From Variovorax saccharolyticus (GTDB lineage Bacteria > Pseudomonadota > Gammaproteobacteria > Burkholderiales > Burkholderiaceae_C): a stretch of DNA of 64,000 nucleotides. The translations under genes and the position numbers were made by a program. The notes below the pieces were generated by a model, which saw only the letters and a program-made list of their open reading frames with translations, did not search any database and was not told the DNA's origin. Below, piece by piece: positions 53,785-63,150 of this stretch. Numbering within the stretch: the stretch's first letter is position 1; every line of letters starts with the position of its first letter. The DNA is taken from NCBI RefSeq assembly GCF_030316765.1, contig NZ_JASZYT010000004.1, positions 124,001 through 188,000 on the forward strand, written 5' to 3'.

Positions 53785-55605
53785 TCAGAACACCCAATGG
53801 ATCTTGCCGCGGAGAGCAGGCGTGGCGGTTCCACAGTGCTGCTCGAATCGAAGGTCAATCGACTTCAATTCAGCGCCGACGTAAGTTGCGTCGTCCACAG
53901 CGAACCACCCGCGGACCGAACTGCATGCGCGTCCATCGCCGGACGAAAACAGGCCGCCCTTCGCTGGATTGTGGAATGGATAGCCAACCAGATCGCCGTA
54001 GTACCCCGGGCGCAACTGGGCCACCCATTCCATGGCCGCGAAGGAGCCGTGCCAAGCGCCATCGATCAAGCCCACCGAAAGCGTTCCTTTATTCGCGAAA
54101 ACCCTCATGGGTGAACTATCCGGCGAGTAGAGATAGGTCCTTCCAAGGCCAATGTAGTCCCCTGGATCGCTTGTCAGGTAGACATAGTTGCCGCTGGTTG
54201 GAACTGCACCGGCCACAGGCTGCCAAAGGCCAGCCGGTGGTGGATTGATTGGCCCAGGCGCTACAGAATTGTCGTAGGCCGTCCAATAGATTTGACCCCG
54301 CAGCGCGGCACTGGACCCTTCGCAGTGTTGCTCAAAAGTCAGGTCGATAGCCGTAAGGACGTCATCGACATACTCCACACTCCTGATGGTAAACAAACCC
54401 GGGCTGCGGCTGCATCCACGTCCTTCGCCGCCCCAGTCCAGCCCTTCGCTGAACGTGCCCGTCCGCAGCTTTTCCGGCGACGTGCGTATGAAGAAGTCGC
54501 CGCTCCAACTCTGATCACCGCGGACGAACACTTGCAGCAGGCCTCCAAGGCTTCTGATGCCAATCACCGAGTTGGCGTGCGTGTAGCCATAGTTCATACC
54601 ACGACCGATCCTGTCATCCGGATCACTCTGCAACTGGATGGAGGACAGTCTCGTGGGTACCGACTGAACGCAATTCACTTCCACCGTTGTCACGGCAGCT
54701 GAGGCAACTCCTCCATAGCTCTGTCTGACCGTGCAGAACATATTGGGAAACTGGGGCTGGGTCTTGACGGTCACCCAATAGTTCGCCCCGCTGGCCACCG
54801 GCGTAGTGAACTGAAAGGCACCATTGGCGGTGATGGTCAGGTCATCGCCCGCGTTGTTCATCAAGACCAGCCCATTGCCGCGCAAGCCGCTGACAATGCC
54901 GCCGATTGTGTGGCTATTCGTTGCGCACAAGACCGTCACATCGCTCACTTCGGTCTGGACAACCGTGCCGCTGGCGTTGATGACGCTGCACGTCTGTGAC
55001 GGCCCAGTAGGCTGGGTCCTGACGGTCACTGCGTAGCCTGCCGTGCTGGCCACCGAAGCAGGGAAGCGAAATGCGCCGTCGGTTGCGATAGCGAGATCGT
55101 CGCCTCCATTGTTTTGCAGCACCAGGCCACTGCCGGACAAGCCGACGACCGCCCCGCGGACTGAGAAGCTGCGGCTTGAGCACACCACGGACACATTGCT
55201 GATCGCAACATCGTTCACCAGGCCGCTGCCAAAACTGACGCTACAAGTTTGCAAGGGCCCATTTGGCTGGCTCTTGACGGTCACCGCGTAGGGCCTCCCG
55301 CTGGCGACAGGTTTCAGAAAGCGAAACGACCCGTCAGCCGCGATGGCGAGGTCGTCACCCGCATTGTTTTGCAGGACCAAGCCGCTGCCGCTCAGGCCGG
55401 TGACCGTGCCGCTGATGGCATGACCCGCCCCAGCGTTGCTGGGTGTTGTAGGCACGGCGTCGGGCGAAGCAGACGCGACAGGCGTAAGTGGTGGACTAGC
55501 GCCGCCCCCTGCGACTGCGGCTCCCCCTCCACCGCCACCACCTCCGCAAGCGACCAATCCCGACACCAAAGCGGCCGCAGCAACTCCCCACGCTAGAGAT
55601 CCCAT
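53785..55605 (-). CDS. Modular repeat lipoprotein of unknown function
   Basis: A 606-residue exported protein with a lipoprotein signal (SGLVAC then a glycine run). Three repeats of about 80 residues follow, each opening ISGTVTGLSGSGLVLQNN-like and closing with a QPxGPxQTCSV...VxC pattern. Then come two repeats of about 120 residues sharing 'IDLTFEQHC' and ALRGxIxW. The first module type is common in Burkholderiales surface lipoproteins; the second I do not recognise. G+C is visibly lower than in the flanking catabolic genes. No partner gene or enzyme motif was found. Confidence 0.75.
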   Translation of the reverse strand: MGSLAWGVAAAALVSGLVACGGGGGGGGAAVAGGGASPPLTPVASASPDAVPTTPSNAGAGHAISGTVTGLSGSGLVLQNNAGDDLAIAADGSFRFLKPVASGRPYAVTVKSQPNGPLQTCSVSFGSGLVNDVAISNVSVVCSSRSFSVRGAVVGLSGSGLVLQNNGGDDLAIATDGAFRFPASVASTAGYAVTVRTQPTGPSQTCSVINASGTVVQTEVSDVTVLCATNSHTIGGIVSGLRGNGLVLMNNAGDDLTITANGAFQFTTPVASGANYWVTVKTQPQFPNMFCTVRQSYGGVASAAVTTVEVNCVQSVPTRLSSIQLQSDPDDRIGRGMNYGYTHANSVIGIRSLGGLLQVFVRGDQSWSGDFFIRTSPEKLRTGTFSEGLDWGGEGRGCSRSPGLFTIRSVEYVDDVLTAIDLTFEQHCEGSSAALRGQIYWTAYDNSVAPGPINPPPAGLWQPVAGAVPTSGNYVYLTSDPGDYIGLGRTYLYSPDSSPMRVFANKGTLSVGLIDGAWHGSFAAMEWVAQLRPGYYGDLVGYPFHNPAKGGLFSSGDGRACSSVRGWFAVDDATYVGAELKSIDLRFEQHCGTATPALRGKIHWVF

Positions 55606-55830
55606 CCTTGCCCTCTATCCTGCAAGCGCAGGTGCCAATTAGAACCAGCAGCAAAGATACAAGATGTTGCATTAAATGGCAACAAAAGTATTCATGTTGG
55701 ATCTCGGTCAGCTCCGCACTTGAATTCCAATCAAACGCCATTTGGCGGAGGGCGGAGGCGCTGCCATCGAGCCAGCATTGCCTGCCTTCCCCCTCGCAAG
55801 GACTGGGTCGATCCGCTGGAGTGCGCACAT

Positions 55831-55850
55831 GAAAATGCGAATGCATTATC
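55831..55850. promoter_or_regulatory. Fur-box-like element
   Basis: GAAAATGCGAATGCATTATC resembles the 19-base Fur box GATAATGATAATCATTATC over most positions. It stands seven bases before the small exported-protein gene that leads to the TonB receptor. Iron repression is the likely role. The same site contains the palindrome AATGCATT, so another Fur-family protein, such as the one encoded at 62137, could bind instead. Confidence 0.45.
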
Positions 55851-55856
55851 AATAGT

Positions 55857-56231
55857 ATGATTGTGCCCCTCATGCTTGCCCGCCGCCTGCTTCACTACCT
55901 CCTGTCCGCGGCGATCCTGTTCTCGTCTCTCGTGGTTCAGCCTGCGCACCAGGCGCACCACCTGCGCGATGCCGGCACGGCGTTCGGGCAGATGGCGGGA
56001 GAGGCCGATTCGCTTCGAGAAGGGGTCGGTGCGACCGACGAAGGCGAAGCGCAAGCCTGCGCAGGGTGTCTCGCCCTGGCATCCCAGACAGCCGTTCTGG
56101 CGCAGGTGCTGGCAACGGCCGGCAGCGTGCGGCTCCCTGCGTGTCTGTGCGCCGCGCCGGAGCGGTCGTGGGTGTGTACAGCCGACTGGTGGCGCTTCGC
56201 GTCACGCGACCCTCCAGAGAACCGAGCCTGA
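55857..56231 (+). CDS. Small exported Cys/His-rich protein
   Basis: A 124-residue protein with a hydrophobic signal segment, MLARRLLHYLLSAAILFSSL, then HQAHHLRD, a CAGC pair (Cys68, Cys71) and three further cysteines. It resembles DUF2946-type periplasmic proteins often found before TonB receptors, but I cannot assign it firmly. The ATG at 55857 or 55872 could start it. It lies 116 bases before the receptor and directly after the Fur-box-like site. Confidence 0.6.
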   Translation: MIVPLMLARRLLHYLLSAAILFSSLVVQPAHQAHHLRDAGTAFGQMAGEADSLREGVGATDEGEAQACAGCLALASQTAVLAQVLATAGSVRLPACLCAAPERSWVCTADWWRFASRDPPENRA

Positions 56232-56347
56232 CGGCCCCGGCGCGGGCCGCCCTGGCCCATCGCCATTCCGCCCCCTTGTTCGCCGAGCCTCTTCGCGCGC
56301 GGCGCAATTCTCATCGCGTCTTCGATCTGCGCCAGTTGGCGCGGTCG

Positions 56348-58528
56348 ATGACGCCTTCTCGTCTGCTGCACATGTCCTTCCTTTCATGCGTCTGGCGCCA
56401 GCCACGGCGCTTGCCCTTGCCTTCCATCCTCTGCGCGCTGGTCTCTGCGCCCTCGATGGCCCAATCTACAGGCCCGTCCGCCGAAACCGAGTTGTCCACC
56501 GTCGAAGTCGTCGGCCGAAGCGAGACAGGCACCTACCACGCCGACGAGGTGGCCGGCGCGAAGACCGACATGCCACTGCGCGAGCTGCCGCAGTCCGTGC
56601 GCGTCGTCACCCGGCAGGCGATGGACGACCTGGGCGCCACGAAGCTCAACGATGTGCTCGACTACGTGAGCGGCGTGACGCGCATGAACAACTTCGGAGG
56701 CCTCTGGGACAACATCGCCATCCGGGGCCTGCCGGGGCACGAGAACACCGGCATGTCGACACTCGTGAACGGCTTCTCCGCCAACCGCGGCTACAACGCG
56801 CCGAGGGATCTCGCGGGTGTCGAGCGCATCGAGTTCCTCAAGGGCACCGCGGCCGCGCTCTACGGCAGCAGCGAACCGGGGGGCACGCTCAATGTGGTCT
56901 CGAAGCGCCCGCTGTGGCAAGCGGCGAACACCGTCGAGGCCTATGCGGGGAGCTTCGGTCGCATGCGGAGCAGTCTCGACAGCACAGGCCCCATCGGCGA
57001 GAACTTCGCCTATCGGCTCAACGTCGCGGTGGAAAATGCGGATGGCTTTCGCGACTACGTGAGTTCCGAGCGCAGGGTCCTTGCGCCGGCGTTCACCTGG
57101 AGGCTCGGGCGCGATGCCGCGCTTGAGTACGCGGGCGAGTTCGTGCGCCAGGCGACTCCGCTGGACCGGGGTGTGGTGGCGGTCGGCAATCGCCTCGGTG
57201 CCATTCCCCGCACCCGCTTTCTTGGCGAGCCTGCCGATGGCGATGTCACGATAGAGAATCAGCGGCATCAGTTCATCCTGTCGAACGAATGGAGTTCCGG
57301 CTGGCGCAGCCGGCTCGGCCTGTCCTATCTCGACACATCGCTCAGCGGATTGAACTCGCAGGCCTCGGGTGCCGTGCGCGCCGACGGCAGCCTGAGTCGC
57401 CAGTTGTACTTGCGCGACTACAACTCGCACGACACCGCGCTGCAGGCGGAATTGCAAGGCAACGTTCGCATCGGTACTGTCGAGAACGAGCTGCTTTTCG
57501 GCCTGGAGAGTTTTCGCTTCACGATGGACTCGCTGGCGCTGAGTGCCAATCCGACGGCGGCCCAGCCGTACGCGATCAACATCTACCACCCGGTCTACGG
57601 CCAGCCCCGTCCGAGGCTCGGCCCCAACACGGACAACGTCGAGCGGCAACGCAACACGGCCTTCTATGTGCAGGACGCGATCAAGCTCGCCGCCGATTGG
57701 CGCCTGATCGTCGGTGTGCGCGCCGACAACTACAGGCAGAGCCTGATGAACTACCGCACCGGCAAGCTGGCGCAGCAGGAGCCCACCTCCACGTCGCCGC
57801 GTGCGGGCCTGAGCTGGCTGCCGTCGCCCGAGTGGACGGTGTACGCGAACGCCGGTCGCTCGTTCCGCCCCAATGTCGGCTCGGACATCGCCGGCATCGC
57901 CTTTTCCCCCGAGACGAGCCGCGCGCTGGAGCTGGGCACCAAATGGGAGAGCATCGACCGGCGCCTCGGCGCGACGGCCGCGCTGTTCGACATCACGAAG
58001 CGCAACGTGCTGACCGCCGATCCGCTCAACACGGGCTATTCGGTCGCTGCCGGAGAGGTCCGCAGCCGTGGGATCGAGATGGACTTCAGCGGCCAGCTGA
58101 CGCGCCATTGGCGCCTGAGCGCGAACCTGATGCTCGACGACGTGGAGATCACCCGGGACAACACGCTGCAGGTCGGCGGCCGCTTGCTGAATGCGCCGAA
58201 GGTCATCGGCAGCGTGCTCGCGCTCTATGAAGACGGCCTGGCGAACGGGCAGCGCTACGGCATCGGCGGTGGCGTGACGCATGTGGGCGAGCGCCTCGGC
58301 CAGGCGCGCACGCGGGCCGAAGCAAATGCTGGAACCCCGGCCTTCGAGCTGCCGAGCTACACCACCGCCAAGCTGGTCGGCTACTGGCGCTACAGCCCGA
58401 CCCTGCGTTTCACGCTGGACATCGACAACCTTTTCGACACCACCTACTACCCGAGCTCCTACAGCCGGGTGTGGGTGACGCCCGGAACGCCGCGCAGCCT
58501 CACGCTCGGCCTGCAGGCGAAGTTCTGA
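56348..58528 (+). CDS. TonB-dependent siderophore receptor
   Basis: A 726-residue outer-membrane receptor. The signal peptide ends APSMAQS. The plug domain has 'LSTVEVVGRSETGTYHADEV', 'LRELPQSVRVVTRQAMDDLG' and a late VERIEFLKGTAAALYG. A barrel with the terminal TPRSLTLGLQAKF signature follows. No N-terminal signalling (STN) domain is present. It imports a ferric siderophore or another chelated metal. The ABC genes follow three bases later. A start at 56372 would shorten it by eight residues. Confidence 0.9.
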   Translation: MTPSRLLHMSFLSCVWRQPRRLPLPSILCALVSAPSMAQSTGPSAETELSTVEVVGRSETGTYHADEVAGAKTDMPLRELPQSVRVVTRQAMDDLGATKLNDVLDYVSGVTRMNNFGGLWDNIAIRGLPGHENTGMSTLVNGFSANRGYNAPRDLAGVERIEFLKGTAAALYGSSEPGGTLNVVSKRPLWQAANTVEAYAGSFGRMRSSLDSTGPIGENFAYRLNVAVENADGFRDYVSSERRVLAPAFTWRLGRDAALEYAGEFVRQATPLDRGVVAVGNRLGAIPRTRFLGEPADGDVTIENQRHQFILSNEWSSGWRSRLGLSYLDTSLSGLNSQASGAVRADGSLSRQLYLRDYNSHDTALQAELQGNVRIGTVENELLFGLESFRFTMDSLALSANPTAAQPYAINIYHPVYGQPRPRLGPNTDNVERQRNTAFYVQDAIKLAADWRLIVGVRADNYRQSLMNYRTGKLAQQEPTSTSPRAGLSWLPSPEWTVYANAGRSFRPNVGSDIAGIAFSPETSRALELGTKWESIDRRLGATAALFDITKRNVLTADPLNTGYSVAAGEVRSRGIEMDFSGQLTRHWRLSANLMLDDVEITRDNTLQVGGRLLNAPKVIGSVLALYEDGLANGQRYGIGGGVTHVGERLGQARTRAEANAGTPAFELPSYTTAKLVGYWRYSPTLRFTLDIDNLFDTTYYPSSYSRVWVTPGTPRSLTLGLQAKF

Positions 58529-58531
58529 CGG

Positions 58532-59278
58532 ATGAACACCATGCACGCGAACCTTTCCACGCCCCCGGTCCTTCTTGCCGCCGCGGTCACGGCCGGCTAT
58601 GCCGGCCGGACCATCCTGCAATCGCTCGATCTCGCCGTGCGACGCGGCGAGATCTATGCCCTGCTCGGCGCCAACGGTGCCGGCAAGACCACCACGCTGA
58701 GCCTGTTCCTGGGCTTCGTGCGCCCGCGAGCCGGCCGGCTCGAGGTCGATGGCATCGACCCGGCGTCCGACCCCGAAGGCGCACGCCGGCGCATCGCCTA
58801 CATCCCGGAGAACGTGGCGCTCTACGAGCATCTGAGTGCACGCGAGAACCTGGCTTACTTGCTCGACCTGGCCGGCCAGAGGCCCGGCCAGGCTGCGCTC
58901 GATGGCGCCCTGCAGAGGGCCGGGCTCGATGCGGCTGCCATGGGCCGAAGGGTTGCGGGCTTTTCCAAGGGCATGCGCCAGAAGGTGGCGATCGCGCTGG
59001 CACTGGCACGCGAGGTACCGGCGTTGCTGCTCGACGAGCCCACCTCCGGCCTGGACCCGCAAGCCACCGGCGAGTTCCACCGATTGCTGGAGCTGCTGCG
59101 TGGCAATGGCGTCGCCACACTCATGGTGACGCACGACCTGCTGAGTGCGACAGACATGGCGGACCGGATCGGATTCATCGCCGATGGCCGCCTGATCGAG
59201 GAGGTGGCCGCCACGGGCGGCGAGCGTTTCGATGTACGAGGCCTCTACCGGCGCTACATGGGCGAGGTGCCCCGATGA
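58532..59278 (+). CDS. ABC-2 type transporter ATP-binding protein
   Basis: A 248-residue ATPase: Walker A GANGAGKTT, signature FSKGMRQK, Walker B ALLLDEP and switch MVTHDLLS. This belongs to the exporter-type CcmA/drug-resistance ATPases rather than importers. It is followed by two membrane genes in ATGA overlap. Confidence 0.9.
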   Translation: MNTMHANLSTPPVLLAAAVTAGYAGRTILQSLDLAVRRGEIYALLGANGAGKTTTLSLFLGFVRPRAGRLEVDGIDPASDPEGARRRIAYIPENVALYEHLSARENLAYLLDLAGQRPGQAALDGALQRAGLDAAAMGRRVAGFSKGMRQKVAIALALAREVPALLLDEPTSGLDPQATGEFHRLLELLRGNGVATLMVTHDLLSATDMADRIGFIADGRLIEEVAATGGERFDVRGLYRRYMGEVPR

Positions 59279-60705
59279 GCGCGGTGCCTTGCATCGCGCG
59301 CGAAGAATGGCGGCTCATGCTGCGCGACCGGATCGCAGTGCTGGGCTTTGCCCTGCTGGTGTTGCTCGGCCTGATCGCCGCCTTGAGCGCCTTCGAGCAC
59401 CGGCGTGCCACGAGCGAGGCACGCGCGCACTACCAGTCTCAGGTGAACCGGGAGTTCGATGCCCAGCCCGATCGTCATCCACATCGGATGGTTCACTACG
59501 GGCAGTTCGTGTTCCGGCCGCTCAACCCGTGGGCTGCGTTCGACGCCGGCATCGATGCCTACACCGGGCACACGCTGTTTCTTGAAGGGCATCGGCAGAA
59601 CAGTGCCAATTTCGGCGATGTCCGGCAGTCTTCGCTGTTGCTGCGCTTCGGGCAGTTGACGCCGGCGTTCGTGCTGCAACTGCTCGCACCGCTGCTGCTC
59701 GTCTTCGTCGGGCATGGGGTGGTGGCGCGCGAGCGCGAGGGCGGCACGCTGCGCATTCTGCTGGCGCAGGGGGTGAAGGCGCGGGACCTCGTGCTCGGCA
59801 AGCTGCTGGCCATGGCGGAGGTCGCCGGGCTGGTGCTGCTGCCGGCCGCCGCTGCCCTGGCGTGGATCGGTACCCGGCCGGGCGTGCCGATGGCGCCCGG
59901 CCTTCTGCTGTTGGTCGGCCATGGCGCCTGGCTGATGCTCTGGGCCGCTGGGGTGGTGCTGGTGTCGAGCATCGTGCGGCGTCCTCGCGACGCGCTGCTG
60001 GCGCTGCTCGCGCTCTGGACCGTGGCCCTGGTGCTGATGCCCCGCATCGTCCCGGATGCGGTGAATGCCGCGCTGCCGCTGGCGACCCGCTTCGAGACCG
60101 ACATCGCGGTGGCGCGCGAGTTGGCTGCGCTCGGCGACAGCCACGACCCCGACGACCCGTACTTCTCCGAATTCCGCCGCAAGCTGCTGCAGCAGCACGG
60201 GGTGAACCGGGTGGAAGACCTGCCCCTGAACTACAAGGGCCTGGTCGCGTTGGAAGGCGAACGGCTGACCAGCGAGCTCTTCGAGCGCCATGCGGAGGCA
60301 TCGTTCGGCCTGCAGGAGCGCCAGAGCCGCCTCGTCGATCGGCTGGGCATCGTCGATCCGGCAATCGCCTTGCGGCGCCTGTCGATGACCGCGGCCGGCA
60401 CCGACCTGGACAGCTATCGGCGCTTCAGCGAGCAGGGCGAGCGCTATCGATTCGCGCTGGTGCAGTCGCTCAACCGCTTGCAGGCCGAGAAGCTGAGCTA
60501 TGCCGACGATCGCAATCCGGCACGCCAGAACCGCGTGGATCGATCGTCCTGGCACGACTTGCCGGACTTCCGCCATGAACCCGAACCCACGGCCGCGATG
60601 CTGCGGCGCGCGCTGCCGGCCATGGCTGTGCTGCTGCTCTGGCTGGCGGGCGCAGCCTTGTTGCTGCCGGTGGCCGCATCCCGCCTCGGGAGGGTCGACC
60701 GATGA
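59275..60705 (+). CDS. ABC-2 type permease, DUF3526 family
   Basis: A 476-residue membrane protein with an N-terminal anchor (LGFALLVLLGLIAALSAF), a long periplasmic loop (about 45-125), several spans from 140 to 260 (LLAPLLLVFVGHGVVARERE), a second soluble loop and a C-terminal span. It fits the DUF3526 class of ABC-2 permeases. The conserved ARERE-GG-TLRILLAQGV cytoplasmic segment contacts the ATPase. Confidence 0.85.
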   Translation: MSAVPCIAREEWRLMLRDRIAVLGFALLVLLGLIAALSAFEHRRATSEARAHYQSQVNREFDAQPDRHPHRMVHYGQFVFRPLNPWAAFDAGIDAYTGHTLFLEGHRQNSANFGDVRQSSLLLRFGQLTPAFVLQLLAPLLLVFVGHGVVAREREGGTLRILLAQGVKARDLVLGKLLAMAEVAGLVLLPAAAALAWIGTRPGVPMAPGLLLLVGHGAWLMLWAAGVVLVSSIVRRPRDALLALLALWTVALVLMPRIVPDAVNAALPLATRFETDIAVARELAALGDSHDPDDPYFSEFRRKLLQQHGVNRVEDLPLNYKGLVALEGERLTSELFERHAEASFGLQERQSRLVDRLGIVDPAIALRRLSMTAAGTDLDSYRRFSEQGERYRFALVQSLNRLQAEKLSYADDRNPARQNRVDRSSWHDLPDFRHEPEPTAAMLRRALPAMAVLLLWLAGAALLLPVAASRLGRVDR

Positions 60706-62054
60706 GTTGGCTCGCCCATGAATGGCGCCTGCTGGCGCGCTCCAGGATCTGCGGGTTCGCGCTGCTGCTGCTCCTTGCCATCACCTCGGCCTCGGTCGCG
60801 TGCGGCCTGCATGAAATCCGCCGGCAGCAGGAAAGCATCGAACGGCTCGGCGCGCTCAACGACACCGAGCTGGCCAGGCTCGCCAACCGTCATGCAAGGG
60901 GCGAGAGCGCCGGCTATGCCGCCTACTACAGCTTCCACCACACCTGGGATGCACCTTCGGTGTCGGCCTTCGCGGCCCTGGGCCTGCGCGACGTGGCCCC
61001 CTACGCGCTGCGGGTGCGGGCGCTGGGGCTTCAGGCCCAGTTGCACGAGGGCGAAACCTTCAACCCCGAAATGGCGCTGCCCGGAAAGTTCGACTTCGCC
61101 TTCGTCCTGATCTACATCGCGCCCTTGATCCTCATCGCCCTGCTGCACGATCTGGTGTCTTCCGAGAGGCAGTCGGGCCGGCTGCGCATGCTGCTCGCCA
61201 TGTCAGGCGCGCGCGGCTCGCCGTGGCTGCGGCGCGTCGGCTTGCGCTTCGCCCTGGTGCTCGCCTGCATGGCGCTGCCGCTGCTGGCCGGCGCGCTGTG
61301 GTCGGGCGTGTCCGCGGGCGTGCTGGCCGCGATGCTGTCGATCGTGGCAGGGTATCTGGCTTTCTGGACCGGGCTGGCGTTCTTCGTGGCGACCGTGGGC
61401 ATGCGATCGACCACGAATGCGACCTTGTTGATGGGGCTGTGGGCTTTGCTGACGCTGGCACTGCCCGCGCTGGCGAATGTGGGCGTGACACGGATGGCAC
61501 CGGTGCAGCAGGGTGTCGACCTGATGCTGGCGCAGCGCCAGGACATCCATGCCGCCTGGGATCGGCCGAGGGACGCGACCATGGCGGCCTTCTTCCAGAC
61601 GCACCCCGAGTGGAAAGACACGTCGCCGCTGCCGTGGGGCTTTCACTGGAAGTGGTACTACGCCTTCCAGCAACTCGGCGACGAGCGTGTGGCCGACCAG
61701 GCCAAGGCGTATCGCGACGGCCTGTTGCGCCGGCAGCGTTGGACGCGGCGCCTAGGCGACTTCCTGCCCGGTGTCGGCGCCCAGGCCGCCCTGCATCGAT
61801 TGGCGGACACCGACCTCGAGGCACAGCTGGCATTCCAGGACCGGATCACGGCCTTTCATGGTGAAGTGCGCCGCTTCTACTACCCCTACGTATTCGACGA
61901 GGTGGCTTTCACGCGCGAGGACTTCCTGAAGGCACCGCGCTTCAGGCTCACCGAACGCGCCGCCGATGCGGCGCCGGATGCCACGTGGTCGATCTGGCTT
62001 CTGGCCCTGGTGCTGTTCGTGGCGAGCATTCGAGCGGCAAGGCGGATCGGGTAG
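60702..62054 (+). CDS. ABC-2 type permease, second DUF3526 copy
   Basis: A 450-residue paralogue of the previous permease with the same plan: an early span, a 120-residue loop, SSERQSGRLRMLLAMSGARG as the coupling helix, then spans and a late span near 425-445. It starts inside the preceding stop. The pair presumably forms a heterodimer with the ATPase at 58532. Confidence 0.85.
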   Translation: MSWLAHEWRLLARSRICGFALLLLLAITSASVACGLHEIRRQQESIERLGALNDTELARLANRHARGESAGYAAYYSFHHTWDAPSVSAFAALGLRDVAPYALRVRALGLQAQLHEGETFNPEMALPGKFDFAFVLIYIAPLILIALLHDLVSSERQSGRLRMLLAMSGARGSPWLRRVGLRFALVLACMALPLLAGALWSGVSAGVLAAMLSIVAGYLAFWTGLAFFVATVGMRSTTNATLLMGLWALLTLALPALANVGVTRMAPVQQGVDLMLAQRQDIHAAWDRPRDATMAAFFQTHPEWKDTSPLPWGFHWKWYYAFQQLGDERVADQAKAYRDGLLRRQRWTRRLGDFLPGVGAQAALHRLADTDLEAQLAFQDRITAFHGEVRRFYYPYVFDEVAFTREDFLKAPRFRLTERAADAAPDATWSIWLLALVLFVASIRAARRIG

Positions 62055-62136
62055 CCAGCTGTCCGCCCGGGGGCGTGGCGGGGTCCCGGCCTATCCATGA
62101 CAATTGCGCCTCCATACCAACGCCCCGAAAGCCACC

Positions 62137-62601
62137 GTGGCCGAACGTTCACCCAAGACAAGCAAGATCCCCGACCTGCCGCCACCGGTCCAGCGTGGGA
62201 CTCGCCAGCGGGCGGCCATCCGGGCCGTGGTCGCCGAGTCGCCCAGGCCGTTGCTTCCCACGGAGATCCAGGAGCGTGCGCAGCTGGCGGTTGCGGGGCT
62301 AGCGCTCGCGACGATCTACCGCAACCTCAAGCTGCTGGTCGAGGAAAACGAAGTCCGCATCGTTGAACTCCCTGGAGAGGCGCCGCGCTTCGAGTCGGCA
62401 CATCGGGGCCACCATCATCATTTCCAGTGCCGCACTTGCGAGCGCGTGTTCGACGTGCACGAGTGTCCCGGTGACTTTGCCGGCCTGGCGCCCAAGGGCT
62501 TCAAGGTCGAGGCGCACGAGCTGACGCTCTACGGTCTGTGTGCCGACTGCGGCAAACTGGCGCGCCAGCCCGTTCCGAAGGCCGGCTCGAAACAGCATTG
62601 A
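62137..62601 (+). CDS. Fur-family transcriptional regulator
   Basis: A 154-residue Fur-family protein. The winged helix has 'GLALATIYRNLKLLVEENEV', and HHHHFQC carries the metal-sensing histidines. Structural zinc cysteines are at 98/101 (CRTC) and 135/138 (CADC). I use the GTG at 62137; a TTG at 62104 would add 11 residues. It may sense iron, zinc or manganese. It follows the TonB/ABC operon by 82 bases on the same strand and may act on the Fur-box-like site at 55831. Confidence 0.85.
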   Translation: MAERSPKTSKIPDLPPPVQRGTRQRAAIRAVVAESPRPLLPTEIQERAQLAVAGLALATIYRNLKLLVEENEVRIVELPGEAPRFESAHRGHHHHFQCRTCERVFDVHECPGDFAGLAPKGFKVEAHELTLYGLCADCGKLARQPVPKAGSKQH

Positions 62602-62627
62602 ATCGAGTGCGCCGACCGCGGCCTGGA

Positions 62628-63047
62628 TCAGGAGAGCTTGGTGCGTCTCGCGAAGGCGACGACATCTGCCAGTTCCGCCACATGGTCCGCGAGTTGGCCG
62701 GCCAATGCCTCAAGCTTCTTGCGGCCCGCCGGCGTCAGGTGAACCTCCACCAGACGCCGGTCGCTGGTGCTCTGCTTGCGCTTCACGAGGCCAGCTTCTT
62801 CGCAGCGCGAGACCAGCGCCACGACACCGTGCGCCTGGGCCTGCAATCTCTCGGCGATCTCGCTGATCGAGGCCCATTCGCGCCCTGGGAAGCCCTGCGT
62901 GTGGAGCAGCACCTGGTACTGGAGAACGGTGATGCCTTCCTCGCGCGCCGCGTCTTCGCTGAAGCGCAGAAAGCTGCGCAGCCTGAACCTGAAGTCGGAC
63001 AGGGCCTCGAAGCGTTGCTTGTCGATGGGGCCTCGTTGGGTTGGCAT
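62628..63047 (-). CDS. MarR-family transcriptional regulator
   Basis: A 139-residue winged-helix protein. The recognition region is SISEIAERLQAQAHGVVALV, and KRKQSTSDRRLVEVHLT is the wing. Initiation at 63047 (MPTQRGPIDK). It is divergent from the tctBA genes, with two overlapping palindromes in the gap, so it is the probable repressor of that transporter. It ends 26 bases from the convergent Fur-family gene. Confidence 0.88.
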   Translation of the reverse strand: MPTQRGPIDKQRFEALSDFRFRLRSFLRFSEDAAREEGITVLQYQVLLHTQGFPGREWASISEIAERLQAQAHGVVALVSRCEEAGLVKRKQSTSDRRLVEVHLTPAGRKKLEALAGQLADHVAELADVVAFARRTKLS

Positions 63048-63124
63048 TTTTGAGTCTGGGGTGAAGGGCCGGCTGCATCGAATGTAGCAGTGACCTTCAA
63101 TGACGAGGGTATTTACTCATGATG

Positions 63125-63150
63125 TGAGGTATTTAACCTCATACTATGAG
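63125..63150. promoter_or_regulatory. Two overlapping palindromes, probable MarR operator
   Basis: TGAGGTATTTAACCTCA (63125-63141) is an inverted repeat with perfect six-base arms. CTCATACTATGAG (63138-63150) is a perfect 13-base palindrome that shares its last four bases. A degenerate copy of the first, GAGGGTATTTACTCAT, lies just upstream at about 63105-63120. They stand in the divergent MarR-tctB gap, where MarR operators are expected. Confidence 0.55.
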
